From positions 1,984,001 to 2,048,000 of the forward strand of contig OZ345376.1 in the NCBI GenBank assembly GCA_977006965.1: DNA of 64,000 bases, given 5' to 3'. Numbering within the stretch: position 1 is the stretch's first letter; each line of letters starts with the position of its first letter. This DNA comes from Phymatolithon calcareum (Eukaryota > Rhodophyta > Florideophyceae > Hapalidiales). Positions 21,655 to 33,149 of the stretch are shown here, one piece after another. The position numbers were made by a program, and so were the translations under genes. The notes under the pieces were generated by a model. That model was not told the origin of the DNA. It did not search any database and saw nothing but the letters and a program-made list of their open reading frames with translations.

Positions 21655-21834
21655 ATCAACGAGATTAGAATGGTGATATATCCTGCTTTTCAAATGCTTC
21701 TGATAAACACTGTTTGATGTTTACAAAAAAATGGCAACAGCAGCAGATTTTTGAACAGTCACGCGAAATCAGTCAAGTGTTTCGAGAGTCCAGCAATGTC
21801 GTTTTTGAAACCCTTTCGTACAGTATCCGTAGGC
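21655..21834. repeat. repeat R, unit 1 copy A
   Basis: Starts ATTATCAACGAGATTAGAAT and contains CAAATGCTTCT, GTTTACAAAAAAATGGCAAC and AGTCCAGCAATG. Further copies are at 33850-34060, 45105-45290 and 50330-50540. It is non-coding as far as I can see. Confidence 0.65.
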
Positions 21835-23795
21835 GCTCGGAATGCACCACCTGTGCCATACAGTATGTTGCGCCTCCACTTCATTACTTTTCCAACAGTT
21901 CACAATGACGATTTTTGTGAATACAGTCAACCCTCGATAACTGGATAGCTCCTGTCGGGGGGTCAGAAATCCAGATATCGAGAATATTCTAGGAGTGAAT
22001 TTATATCATATCGCGGAAACTACACGTGTAGCTCAGTTTCTACAGACTATCAGATTCTATGAAAGAAATCGCTCGGAACTGCAGCATCACTGGAAGATCT
22101 GGGTGACACCGATGTATCAGTGGATACCTGCGTAAATGTTGCGCCTGCTCTGAACCAACTGCGGCAAAAGCTTGCAGCGGGTAAGGTTGGAGAATCTGAC
22201 GAGCAGTCAGTTGGTACCGCACTTTTGGACACACTCACAGAAGTCCCAAAACCCCGGTCAGAGTTGGGAATATAGACGCCGTTGACAGCAACAGGCTTTA
22301 CGCAGTGCATGTAGGGGAGATAGTCCCACCGGATGGTACAAAGATAAGCCGGAAGGGCCTGGAGCGCTTTTCGCAGATGGCGACAGATCGACCCGAAAAG
22401 TCGCAAACGTAGATGGAGGCTCCGCGGATAACAGCGATACAGCGGGGGTTGCGCGGGCCAAGTGCGGCGGGAGGTAGCTGATATTGACATGCTGAATGCG
22501 GCGATTGATACTGATATACTTCCTGACGCTGAAAACCCGGGTGACAAAGAATATGCCGGCGAAGGAATTGTAGAAATCCTCACAGTTGTAGTTGCGCATG
22601 GGACGGCACTGACGAGATTGGGTTTGTCATGACTTCAGACGGCTGCAGAGGCGCACGTGCAGTTGTAAAGAGCTGGGTCGCTGATGTCTTCGCAGAAATC
22701 CCCATACGCAGATTATGTGGTAGTTAAGACCATGTTCGACGGCACTGTCGGGATTGGGATTGCTGCCGATATGGATGGCTGCGTGCTGGCGCAGTGCCAA
22801 CAGTCCCTGTAGACGTGGTTGGTAATAAGATGCTCACACATTCGAGAACTCTTACAGATGTCGGGCTGCCATAGAGATGGAGGGCTTAGAAAGCACAGTC
22901 CGTGGATGGATGGTCTGCGCTCACTTCATTTCTCGATATGATGGCATTCAGCCTTGTGGACATAAGTGCACACGCGTAGTATATGCTCCGTGCCACTTAT
23001 TCAATATTTTTATAAAATTTAAGGTAGGCGCCGTGTCTCCGCCGTCAGGATATTCCACTAAGTGAGTATTCTGAATATCTTAAAATTTCGATACATTTTG
23101 GCGTAAACGGTATTCGTGGACGCACGCAATATTCTGAAAACTGAGGATATACGCTTAAAGAGGATCCAGTTATCGAGGGTTGACTGTAGTGCACACCCAG
23201 GTGGTATGGACTCAGAGAGGTGCCAATAATGAGAATGGATTTACAGCTCTGCGCCCATTGTCGTTACGTATAGATCCAGCAATGCTCCTACCTGAACCAT
23301 TCCCAACTCTTCGGTCCATAAATACTTCGCTTTGGACAAGTACGGGGAGTCGAAAGCGCATTGATCATCATCTCCAACCAACACAACAACATCAGCTGTA
23401 CCTGAACCAAAACTAAACCGCAATCACAGCCGAAACCGACTCACAACACCTTCTACCACCAAATCTTGTCACCATAACCGAAAGGCCAGGAACCAGTCAA
23501 GGACACTCCATCAAGCAAAGTCGTCGTTAATCAGCACAAAGTATGGACCCGATATTAATTTCAGTGCTTATAATAGCTGCATACGAGAGCATCGAATTTC
23601 TCTGTCGGCCAGAGCAGTAAGCAAGACAAGTCTTTCACGAGAGAGTAAATTTTCGAGCACGTTTCATATTGAACGAGAAGACCCGCGTAGCGAAGAGCAA
23701 AATGGAAGAAAATAAGATAATATAGAACAAGCAGGAAAAAATAAAACATGATCTTAACCTGTTCTTCAAAGAACTGTTTATTTTGTTACACCGGT
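21835..23795. repeat. long inverted repeat, right arm, unit 1 (interrupted by pogo-1)
   Basis: Reverse complement of the left arm 19781-20455, with pogo-1 inserted at 21924-23186. The homology continues outward to about 23950: ACCGCCAACCTGCTGATAGT mirrors CAATCAGCATATTGGCGGT near 17610. The right arm lacks the solo LTR and so shows its pre-insertion sequence. Confidence 0.85.
21924..23186. mobile_element. pogo-1: non-autonomous pogo/Tc1-mariner-type element
   Basis: Perfect terminal inverted repeats of 23 bp starting CAGTCAACCCTCGATAACTG, flanked by TA on both sides (21922-21923, 23187-23188). The empty site GTGAATAGTGCACACCC is in unit 2 at about 45364, so the length is 1263 bp. No transposase is recognisable inside. 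The plus strand carries pieces of an acidic protein-like frame broken by stops and frameshifts: NVAPALNQLRQKLAAGKVGE near 22130, DSNRLYAVHVGEIVPPDG near 22280, and ADIDMLNAAIDTDILPDAEN near 22480. These do not resemble pogo transposase and may be captured host sequence. Confidence 0.93.
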
Positions 23796-24047
23796 GTTCG
23801 TCACATCTTCTAAAACTCTAACTTCGCGATTTGTCTTGGAAAACACAAAAACCGACCTGATCTTTCTATAAGACCTCAGAAGCTATGTACCGCCAACCTG
23901 CTGATAGTCCAGGTCGAAAGAAAAGCAAAGATGTCTGAGTGCTGATTGCTGAGTGCATGGTGCATAGTGCATAGTGCAAGTGGAAATAGGAATGTTGACT
24001 CAGGATATGTGTTGATTTATTTAAAAAGCTCACAAGGTCTCTCTTCA

Positions 24048-24243
24048 AGAGTAACAGGGCCGACTTCGCACGATTTTCTACGCTAACGTAGTTTGACTAT
24101 TCAGTATATCCTTGATTCGTATTTCTCTCCCAACAAGTGCCCCAGTGAGTCACTTGCATTCATATTCAATTTCAGAACTAATCTTGGATGAAGATAGAAT
24201 GCGTTGGAGCGCGACCAGCTCAATCACGGCTGTGACACCAACG
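24048..24243 (-). pseudogene. LINE lineage D fragment, inverted, unit 1
   Basis: On the minus strand this reads as the end of the lineage D protein (ISSEIEYECK, then TGALVGREI), and continues into a CTCTTGAAGAGAGACCTTGTG-like tail. It is the outer part of the right inverted-repeat arm. The equivalent in unit 2 is 46215-46415. Confidence 0.7.
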
Positions 24244-24479
24244 TATTCACCTGAAAGTTGACTCAACGAAGTATGCAAATGTTACATTCGTATAGCCTGT
24301 TCTTCATCTTCATTCTGTCTCTTGCTTGGTAATTGCTTTCGACATAGCTCTTGTCTGCGCACAAAAAGGCACAAAAAGGCATGTCTCCGTTCTCAGTAAG
24401 GTTTATGGAAGCTCTTCCGGAATCAGAGAATAGATGTCTTCCCCAAAACATAACTCCTTTCAAATATCTATCAGAAGCA

Positions 24480-24818
24480 ACTCCAGAAGAAGACGGGACG
24501 AGATGGGATGGGATGGGGTTGGTGTGAGTTAGTTGGTGTGGATGATTGGGTGCTTGTGGTGGTTGCTGAGGTTAGTGAATTGGTTCTCAGCAAGTGTGAG
24601 GAGTGTTTTATAGTAAGAGCAGAGAAGCGGGCGGATTCGTGATGTGCAGTAATTAGGGTGACACAGTGTAGGGGATGATATTGTGATGGTAGAAATTGAT
24701 GCGGTAGCTGAGGAAGGGTTCACTATGGAAGTAGAGGAGAGGACCAGGGGGAACGGAACGGAATGGAGTTGTTGACCTAAAAAGGGAAGTGATAATATCA
24801 TAATAGGACGAGAGGAAA
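24480..24818. other. gene-free G-rich region
   Basis: G-rich and T-rich on the plus strand, with short degenerate GGGAT and GGTGTG tandem motifs (about 24493-24540). Homologous DNA is at 46660-46720 plus 48113-48360 in unit 2. No gene is supported. Confidence 0.5.
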
Positions 24819-24820
24819 TA

Positions 24821-26182
24821 CAGTCAGCCCTCGCTAAGTGGATACTGTCGGGAGACAGGGTCCATATCCAGTTGTGGAGGTTATTCAGTTACCGAAATGA
24901 ATCATAAGTTGATATCATATCGAAAACCTTAAAGTTTATTAAAAAAACTGGAAATTTTGGTCTGCCTCTGTGCTTGAGCTATCTCCACACGTAGGTGCCT
25001 TTGCGCGTTTGCAAGCGCCCGAGTTACAGAAGAATCAACCTCAAATTTGTCCTCCAGAAGAGCCTTGGCAAGCGCAACAGCCTTTAGCTGCTCCTTCAGA
25101 GGAGGCAGGGTAACTTCCAGCTCATCTTCATCATCGTTTTCATGACCATCTTCGTCATTTAACATACTAATAGCATAATCCGCAAGAGCACAATCGGTAA
25201 AATATTCCGTGCTTTCCCCATCATCGTCCATGTTCAACAAATCTGAGATGGCGATTCGTGTACGCACGGGCGCGAGATTATCAATTACAGATTGAAGATC
25301 TTGGGTTGCTAAGTTATCCCAGTTGTCTGGAGGGGACTGATCGTCTGGAGAAAGCTTCTCCTTGAGCAGATCTGTCGCCTTCCAACAATTAAAGATTACA
25401 TGGGACGGCATCGATTATTTTTTTATCGTCTGGAAGCCTCTGGTTCATTAAGGACGCTAATCTAGCTCCCTTCTCCTTAATCATGTCTCCATTGACATAT
25501 CTCTTGAGGGCGTGCTGATCACAGACCCACGTCGCCAACGCGGATTCTAGCTGTGGATGTTGACACTGCAGCACTCTCTTTCGGTTCGGCTCGTGGAGCC
25601 GCGCCGGAAGGGAACTTGGCCTCAAAATGAGGTCTTTGTTTTTCATAATTCGTGACAGCACAGGCTGACTTGGTAGCTTACTGAGATTAAACTCAGTCGC
25701 TGCCCATTGGGCAAGATCGCTTTGGGTGGAAGGTAGGGAATTCTCAATTCTACGAGCGCGCTCGGCTAGAATTTGACGCTTCTGATCTATGGAGAGGGTC
25801 AGCAAACCCATGATTCGGTGATACGGCAGATAGGAATGTAGGATCAAAGGAAGGCTGGGGTACGGATTGCCCGTCCAGGGCGACTGACCACCACTTTTCT
25901 ACTACAGTATTTTGATGACGCTGATTTGCATCAAGGATTTGTGATGATGCATTCCAGGTGATTCACATGTCGTCATCAGTGATTAGCTTTGTACAATCAA
26001 AACTTTAATTGTTAAATAGGTTTCTGCGCCGTGACTGACCGTTTTCAATATCCACTTGGAGAATATTCACCTCAACCTAAAATTTGATTAAATTTTATTG
26101 GGTCCCACCTTGGTGGAGCCGTGTCGTATCCAGTTGGAGCGGATATCCAGTTAGTGAATATCCAGTTGGCAAGGGAGTACTG
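24821..26182. mobile_element. pogo-2: pogo-type element with internally deleted transposase
   Basis: Ends CAGTCAGCCCTCGCTAAGTG and, from the right, CAGTACTCCCTTGCCAACTG, both continuing GATA; flanked by TA duplications (24819-24820, 26183-26184). The empty site GAGGAAATAAGATGAT is at about 48366 in unit 2. Length 1362 bp. It contains the N- and C-terminal parts of a pogo transposase on the minus strand but not the catalytic core, so it is non-autonomous. The internal sequence near the right end repeats the terminal motif (GGTCCCACCTTGGTGGAGCC, GTATCCAGTTGGAG). Confidence 0.93.
24929..25847 (-). pseudogene. pogo-type transposase lacking the DDE core
   Basis: 25389-25847 gives 152 residues with a psq-like helix-turn-helix (LTLSIDQKRQILAERARRIE .. 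SQPVLSRIMKNKD) followed by the CENP-B/Tc5 type DNA-binding part (QLESALATWVCDQHALKRYV). 24929-25411 gives 160 residues that start in the region normally after the catalytic domain (FNCWKATDLL) and end in an acidic tail and SSFFNKL. The roughly 200-residue DDE domain that should lie between them is absent, and the two frames differ. It could bind DNA but not catalyse transposition. Confidence 0.82.
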
Positions 26183-27356
26183 TAAGATGATGCGTGTGGC
26201 GGTCCTTTCCTTTCCTCTTTCATGCTGAAGATGAGACGTAGAAGGGAGGGAATGAATGGAATGAGGGACGGACGGACGGCGTTTCGTGCCGCACGGTAGT
26301 GTACTGCACAGTAATGGTGAGAGATGCAGCGTATTGGTGCTCATACTGTACGATGCTGCAGTTGTGATGATTTGATGGTACTGTACACGTCAGTGTATTT
26401 GAGGAGGGCTCATTGCTGTGAGGAGACAGATCCAGGACAGTATGATTGATTGAGAGTAGAAGAGGTGAGTAGTTTAACGGGAGTGGATAAAAGTATGAAT
26501 ATAAGGTGCAAGCGGTTCATACTGTTCCTGTGATTGGTACAGTACCTTCCGATGCGTCGAGTGGATTGGTCGGTACTGTCAGTTGGAAGAGAGCGAGGCG
26601 GTTGCACTGTCGGTTTAGGTTTGCATGCTGTCCTGCCGAGCGTTTCGGGGTTTCCCATTTTGGGTGCCATGGGTGTGTAGATCGTTGAGATACAGTAGGC
26701 ATTTTGTGGAGATAGTAACGAAAGTTGGGAGATTGTACGGTACGGGTGCATTGGTGGCCAGGTTTTAGTTTAGTTTAGTTTAGTTTCAACCTCCAAAAGG
26801 GGATGAAGATGGAGACGGTGAGGGAGGGTTGTGGATGTGCGGTGCGGTTGTTCAAAATTGTAGATTGAAAATGGGTGGAGGCGGCTGGGCGAGGAGACAT
26901 AGATGTTAGGAGGCAGTTTTGAGGTGACAGCGTACAGTAGTGAATGCAAGGGGAAGTCGGGGAGGGAGAAGAAAGATGTTTTGCAAAATGGGCGACTTTA
27001 CATGTGCGCTTCTATATTGAGGGTGGCGTTCGATGTTTAGAGAGACCAAAAGGTGGCTTCAGCACTTGTTTTCTGTCGTGTTGATGATGGTTGTGTAGAA
27101 TGATTTTGAGAATGAGGGTTAAAAGGTGATTGTGGGTGTGAAAATGGGGGAATGTTGGAAAAAAAAGTGGTTTCCAGGATGAGCGAGAGGAGTGGGAGGT
27201 AGTGGGAGGGTTAGAATGGGGTAAAAAGGAGGTTTTCAAAAATTTTGCCTCCGACCAGCAGGGCCTCAAAAGTTATTTCAACAGTGTTTTCAAAAGCAGT
27301 TGGATATTGGATAGGGGAGTTGCGTAAACAGCGAAGGTGAGGTAGAGGGACAAGAT
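26183..27356. other. no gene recognised; region conserved with 48360-49898
   Basis: Colinear with unit 2 apart from the MITE there. It contains a short (GTTTA)n stretch at about 26762-26786. Several frames are open but are not supported by domains or signals. Confidence 0.5.
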
Positions 27357-27362
27357 TTTATT
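27357..27362 (-). terminator. poly(A) signal of Cys-rich gene, unit 1
   Basis: AATAAA on the minus strand, about 77 nt after the stop of the Cys-rich frame; also present at 49900-49905 in unit 2. Confidence 0.55.
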
Positions 27363-27438
27363 GTTTACTAAGCGCAGCAGAGGTACATATTATGTACATA
27401 ATCATAGCACGACGTAATAAATCAGGGGAGGACCGGAG

Positions 27439-27744
27439 TTAGGCAGAGATCTTGGACATTTGTTTCTTCATGTGATAGGTGTTGGAGAGGTATGGCTTGG
27501 GAGCACGGTAGGAGGAGGGCTTGTAGAGTTTGAAGGGGGAGCAGTGATACTTGGGGCAATACCTGTTGTAGCAGCGAATGTGGCACACGCGGAAGGTGTC
27601 GTACTTGACACACTTGTAGTGCTTGTACAAGAGGCAGATCTGCTTGTGCACACAAACCGGGGGTTTGCATACCTTACCGAACGCAACATACTTGTAGCAA
27701 CAGAGCTGGGAGCGAGTGTAGCATTTGGTGGGCAAGTAGGTGAG
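27439..27744 (-). pseudogene. cysteine-rich small protein, unit 1 copy, 5' end cut by copia element
   Basis: The minus-strand frame encodes about 100 residues with Cys in patterns such as KCYTRSQLCCY, KVCKPPVC, HKQICLLYKHYKC and CHIRCYNRYCPKYHC, then a basic Cys-free tail ending KKQMSKISA. The copia LTR lies directly upstream (27745), so the normal 5' part (see 49982-50335) has been separated from it. The Cys pattern is kept between units except for one Phe/Cys change. The family was not recognised; small secreted or metal-binding proteins have such composition. The opposite strand is also open here, but it lacks the Cys logic and signals. Confidence 0.55.
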
Positions 27745-28139
27745 TGTGATCAGACAGGGTTTTTTGTCTGAGGAAGAACGTGTAGTAACACAAAAGATTG
27801 AATGCTAATTCCCGGCCTACGAACCGACCGCGGAACCGCGCAAGTGCTCACCTACGACCGGTGACGCAGAATTTCCTACCTTGAACTTTGTGTACGCAAA
27901 CGTCTTTTACTCCTTACTTCGGTTTCTTCCACTGCTTGCTACTCAATGCCCGTGTATATAGTAATCTAATTAACCCCATATAGGACCACTGCCCCTGTGG
28001 TCCAGATACACATATAATCCCCTTTTGGACCTATTAATGAGAAATCTCCCCGCTTGTCGTCCAGACTCATCATGAGCCGCGACCGAGGACCGCCGTGTAC
28101 GTCAGCTGCACAGAGCCGACATACCCCTAATATTTCACA
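27745..28139 (-). repeat. copia 3' LTR (element orientation)
   Basis: 395 bp, about 2% different from the other LTR at substitution sites plus an 11-bp indel (GACGCAGAATTTC region near 27865). Contains a hairpin-like CTGCCCCTGTGGTCCAG motif. Confidence 0.93.
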
Positions 28140-28150
28140 GTCCTGCCTTT

Positions 28151-28746
28151 TTAAATTCCGAGGTCGTGGTACTCGTAGACGCGGTAGACCCACTGCACAA
28201 CAGGCGTGATATCAAATCCAGTATTTAGAAAATTGAAGAGAGCACGGCAAAACCCAGGCTTGGTCATTCTGTCTTCTGGATTTTCATCCCCGGGAACGAG
28301 ACGGACATTGCAGATTTCATTCTTGTTATAGGCCTCTCTCGTCGCAGCAATATCAATCATCAGCGGAGGCGCGAGTAATGACGTCGAAGATCTGCTTAGA
28401 GTCCGTAAACATAGACAGTGGGACTTTGCAAACCAATATCATTTCGAGATCATGCTTGATCATGAAGCCATGGTCAAAGGCGGCAGAGAATGCATATATT
28501 TCACCGGCCATGATGGATCTTACAACCCGTTTCGACTTCCGGCCAATTGTTATCTTTGTCACAGAGCAGGATAATGTAGCCCAGTTGAGAAGACGAGTCT
28601 TCATTCGATGTGAAAGAGGCATCTGCATAGACTCGAAGATGTAAAGACTCGGGATTCAAATCTCTATACTTCAAGCACAAGCATGGGCTCTGTTTCACAC
28701 GTCGAATTGCGTCATTAAGCTCCTTAATATGCTTCTTGTCGAACAC
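28151..28746 (-). pseudogene. copia RNase H region, frameshifted
   Basis: Three overlapping frames carry successive RNase H parts: YADASFTSNEDSSSQLGYI (28501-28746), SIMAGEIYAFSAAFDHGFM and LSMFTDSKQIFDVIT (28353-28628), and DIAATREAYNKNEICNVRLV with MTKPGF (28151-28360). These are the copia-type DAS, E and DSK motifs and the final N-x-D-x-x-T/M-K block. At least two frameshifts separate them, so no functional enzyme is encoded. Confidence 0.85.
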
Positions 28747-30566
28747 TTGTCAGTAACTTGAGCAGCTCGGTTGATAGCACAGCAAATATCCGGACGACTA
28801 TGAGCGAGCCATCCGATGACAGCACGAATAGATCGAAACGTTTCGAAGCTAATGTCAAAAGGCAGTTCTCCTGCTTTGTCCACGTACTCCGGCTGGCTTA
28901 ACTGGAGCTCAGATTTACCATTAGTGCCTGGTACAGTTCTAATGGCAACACCGACGAACTCGAAGTTGTCCCACTGAATCGGCTTGATTTCAAACTTTTC
29001 AATTGTTTTGCCAATTTCAGTGTTGAAAGTAGTACTTCCAGCAAACATCAAGTCGTCAACAGAGCTTCCAAGTAAACCAATTGTTTCACAGTTGAGCTTT
29101 TTCAGGTACAGAGAAGGATCACCATCGAGAGACGCCATCTTCAAATCGTTCTTAACATGATCTGTGAAGGTCTCGCCCCAATAGTCTCCGGCGTCACATA
29201 TACCGTACAATGGTTTCTCAAGACGAAATACTTCATCAGGACATAGTGCAAATAGATCCATATCTTTAGGCCGCGGCTGAAGATAGATCTCTCTTGAGAA
29301 CTTGTCTTTTGCCTGAAGATAGGCTTGAGTTACGTCAAGGAAAGGCGCGCGGTATAATTTAAGAGCGGAAACCGATGCGATAATCTTGGTTGAGCATTGA
29401 CGTAGAGTTGGGTTATTGTGGACTAAGAACAGTTTCATGTCATCCTTAAATCCTTGGCCAACATACCTTGTTTTGGCGGTTTCCTTTTCCGTACCAACGT
29501 TTTTCAGGGTTTCAACAAAGCGACCGCTTATTACGTTGGAGTTCCTAGGTATCGATGCCATTTTCACCACAGACCAGGTCTTCCGGGCTCTCAGATTATC
29601 GATTTTGGACTTCCTTGCAGCCACAAAGGCTGCGGACTTCGCCCTCGGATCATCTTTGTCAATGATTTCGGTAAGAAGAATGCTGGCAGGAGTTTCTTGA
29701 ACGTCTTTGGTGCCTTCAGTTCTTGCAGTCAGCGTCCCGAATTTGCGTTTTAGCTGCGACAAGAACCCTTCACCTGCTATAACCCGTTCGAAGATCCTAT
29801 CCATTTCACTGGGATCATCGGAAGGTCTACTACGGCTTGGGTCAGGGATAGCTGGCAATTCCGGAGTATTGGAACTGCTTTCGTCCGGGGTCCTGTACTG
29901 TTTGATTTTGTCAACGGAAACGAGCACTAGTTTCCCGTTTATATTCAGCCAAACATTCTTGTTGTCTCCAGCGACAACTGTATAGGGGCCCACCCATTTT
30001 TTCACTGGTTTCTCCCTATACATTAGGACATCCATTCCAATCATTAAGTCATTCTCGGAAGCGTTTGGAACACCTCTGCGACTTGCTCTCTTCAGTCTTG
30101 CCGATGCTTTTGTCTTAGTCATTTCCTTTCTTGCAACCTTCATTGCCCTCATGCGTTCTCTTTGCCCTGGAATATCCGAGAAGCCAGAGGGAAACTGTGG
30201 CATTATTCCAAACACAAGAAGTGTTGGCGATAATCCGTTCGGTCCAGCAGTGCAGTTCATTGCTTGGACGGCAAGTGAGAGTGCGTCATCAAGCGGTATG
30301 TTTGGATGTACCGTCCTAACCTTTCGAAATATCTGACGCAGAAACAGATGATAACGCTCACCAACACCAAGCGCATTGTGACTTTCAACTCCAGAATCGT
30401 ATCGGTTGATTCCGCACGATTTTAACAAAGCATTCCATTCGTCTGACTGAAATTGGGTACCTTGGTCAGCATGGATAGACTTTGAGTAGCCGACGTACGG
30501 ATTCACCCAATATCTGACGTACGCCTGCCAGACAGCAGCAGTCGTCTCCCCATGGACAAGAAACAC
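28695..30566 (-). pseudogene. copia pol: integrase catalytic core and reverse transcriptase
   Basis: The 623-residue frame starts inside the integrase core: SIHADQGTQFQSDEW has the second catalytic Asp and GVESHNALGVGERYH the catalytic Glu. A linker follows, then the RT: WSVVKMASIPRN, CSTKIIASVSA, APFLDVTQAYLQA (first catalytic Asp), EIYLQPRPKDM, FRLEKPLYGICDAGDYW, and SSVDDLMFAG (the YVDD box with Ser in place of Tyr). It ends in KCSTRSIL, where a frameshift leads into RNase H. The first integrase Asp is in the preceding frame. Confidence 0.9.
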
Positions 30567-31876
30567 AGCTCCACTGAAAGTGTTTCTTTGCAGATTATAT
30601 GCAGAACAGTTTTCGTTTCTAGTGTCATCAGGTCCATTAGAACAAGGCGGTTAAAAAAGATGTCGTCATGAGGTATGGAGACACCTGAGAGTCTCTGGCA
30701 AACATCACATTCTCGGATCAGTTTGTCCAGCATTTTCAGAGTTTCTGAGTTTGCGTTCGGGTCACCGGCTCTCCTCATCAAGCTGTAGATTCTATCTGGT
30801 TGTGGATGATAGAAATCACGATGGATGCGCTTCAACTTCAGCTCAGTGTACATACTTTCGTACTCCCACTCGTAGTAAACGTGGCCGAGCTTTCGAACGA
30901 GAGGAGCGCTCCAAGCAAGATTTTTGCACAAAAGTCGGTTGTCCACCGTATCAGATAACAAATGGAACTCATCCATAACGTCCAGACCAATCAGCAGAGG
31001 AACGTTGAGGTCGATAACGTCATCTTCGATGATCATACGCTTGCCATCTGCGTAAGGAATGCGGAATTTGGCTCTGCCAATGCTTTCCCTTCGCTGACCG
31101 GCAAACTTATAGACCCTTGGAGTTGGTGAAGAGTCTTTTCTGATAACCAGCAGAATCCCTACAAATCGATAGTACGCTTGTGCTTGCGCTCTTCCCACTA
31201 CAGATCTCTCGTCTCCTGTATCAATACAAGCACCATGGAAAGATTCATCTCCCGGAAACGTAATGTGAATATCCACGGGTGAACAGTTATTGACATCTTG
31301 TGAGCTATCGTTAAGAGCCGAAACAGAGCATATTTCTGTGTAGGAGATGAGAGCCTCGAACAAGTCACTATCGGCTATGTCTGGATCCGCATAATTACCA
31401 TCTTCTTCATCTCCACTCGAGATTTGCTCCTCTTCTGAGTTGTCGAGCTGACTGCGCAGCTCATATAGAACTATATGAGCATTACGAGTCCTACCACTCT
31501 TCTTTGCCAAGTACTCCACTTTCCTCTTAGCGGCCCTAGTTGCGTCAACAGGCTTGGAGCACTGCTTAATTGTGCGGTTGGGATCATCGCAATTAAAACA
31601 GCCCATTACCTTGAGTGGATCGAAGGTTTCTGGCGGCTTCGCCTTTGGCCTATAATACGGTGCACTTTGCGATCGATTTCCAATGCCTTTGTGACGATTC
31701 AGATAGCGATCTTGTCCCTGATAAAGTATACCAGGAACGTTTGTCTCGGCACCATCTGAAGATTTCGTCGTCCTAGTTGCACTGTCTCTCATTACAGCTA
31801 GCTGGGCTTCCTTCTGAAGGTGGAGAGCAGCTTCGAGCTCCCCATACAGCTGTTGGAAAGAGCGAATGAATGGCAA
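30503..31876 (-). pseudogene. copia zinc knuckle, aspartic protease and integrase N-terminus
   Basis: The 457-residue frame holds a degenerate zinc knuckle (GCFNCDDPNRTIKQC), the protease active site ACIDTGDERSVVG, the pre-integrase HHCC finger (HRDFYHPQ ... ECDVCQ) and the start of the integrase core (FNRLVLMDLMTL, first catalytic Asp). It overlaps Gag in another frame and runs out near 30575, where the integrase continues in the next frame. The frame change at the Gag junction (about 31857) could be programmed, but the others look like decay. Confidence 0.85.
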
Positions 31877-32843
31877 TGCGGCTTAGAGGTTCCGTTGCCC
31901 ACGTACAACCAACAACAGCGTTCCGTAAGAACTCTATTTTGTGTGAATCTCCTCGGTGAGACTGCGGGACCTGAGGTGAGAGCTTCGTGATCAGTTTGTA
32001 AAGCTTCTCAAGCGACTCAGATTCCGTTCTCCATTCTCCCACGAACTTTTTTAGACGCACACCAGAGAGGTAGTTCTTCACGCGGTTTTGTCTAACAATA
32101 GAATTGTACTCATTGTTGATCATTTTGACCGCTTGTTGGAAGCTACCGACTTGGTTGCCGACTTTATCAAGATAGAATCTTTTAGCGTCGCCTCGAAGAA
32201 GATTGTGAAGAAACTGTAACTTTTGGGTTGACGTGAGGTTGTAATCCCGGGCGACTTGCTGATACTCAGCAACGTACTCCATCCATGCTTCACCGATATT
32301 TCCCGAGAATTTGGAAGAATTCTCTCGGAACCTCATGGCAATGTTGTGTGCCATTTTGTGAGATCCGTCGTCAGAGCGGGTTGAGTCTCCATTCCTTGCG
32401 ATACCGGATGTAGCGGATGCAGCAGGCTGTGATGATGTCCTCCCTCGTACGATTACTCCTCTAACAATATCCTCCGCGGCAACAGTGTCCTCGTTGTCCT
32501 CATATATGTTGGTTGCCAGCGTCATTACGATACGACGCGAAGTGTGTGGTGCTAGGTTGGCGCCTTTTTCGTTCAACCAGTCCCTAAGATTGGGATAGAT
32601 GGCTGGCATGGAACGAATTTCGGGCGAAAACAAATCAGCGGGGGGAAACATTTCCGCAAATGCCCGTTTGAATTGCTCCCCAGTCATGGCACTGGCACTA
32701 ATCCGAGCAGAAAGGTCAGTAACGGACAGGATAAGCCCAACCAGATGTGCGTTCAGGCCGGCTAATTCGACATGGGACATAAAGTCCCCACTATTCCCGT
32801 TATTTGCCATTTTTGGTTGTCTAAGAAAGGTTTTAGCTTCCAA
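31773..32843 (-). pseudogene. copia Gag
   Basis: 356-residue frame with the copia Gag/UBN2-like region: FSGNIGEAWMEYVAEYQQVA, STQKLQFLHNLLRGDAKRFY, GSFQQAVKMINNEYN and KIEFLRNAVVGCTWATEPL. The start could be the first Met (32843) or the MANNGNSG Met twelve codons later. The last about 35 residues are out of frame compared with the downstream SFQQLYGELEAAL continuation, so a one-base shift near 31857 separates Gag from Pol. Confidence 0.85.
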
Positions 32844-33149
32844 AAGTTACAACACCCCGTCCAGAAGGCCGCTTCGCAGACACCACAAGCTTGCGCTGAC
32901 ACCCGATTCTCCCTTTGGTGGTGGTTCCGCAGCGTGAGACAGGAGAGCAATCCTCCTTGCTATTGACAAAAGCAAATAGACAAGTCAGGAGGTAGAGAGT
33001 ACGAGAGGAAGCCCAGGCAGCGCCTTGACAGCAACCTCCAAAAGCCGACTACTCCCGTTTTTGCGTGCCAGGACAGTCAAAACTATCCCCACTTCCTTTG
33101 GTTCAAGTTGCCTTACTTAGTCTTCCAAAGTCCTAAAGCAGAACAACAC

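Noticed and set aside
26072-26751. Pro/Ser/His-rich minus-strand frames
   Set aside because: They arise from the G/T-rich strand composition; unit 2 does not keep them in a protein-like way.
27460-27771. 103-residue plus-strand frame (Val/Gly-rich) opposite the Cys-rich gene
   Set aside because: It is the antisense shadow of the Cys-rich frame. The poly(A) signal and the Cys conservation support the minus strand.
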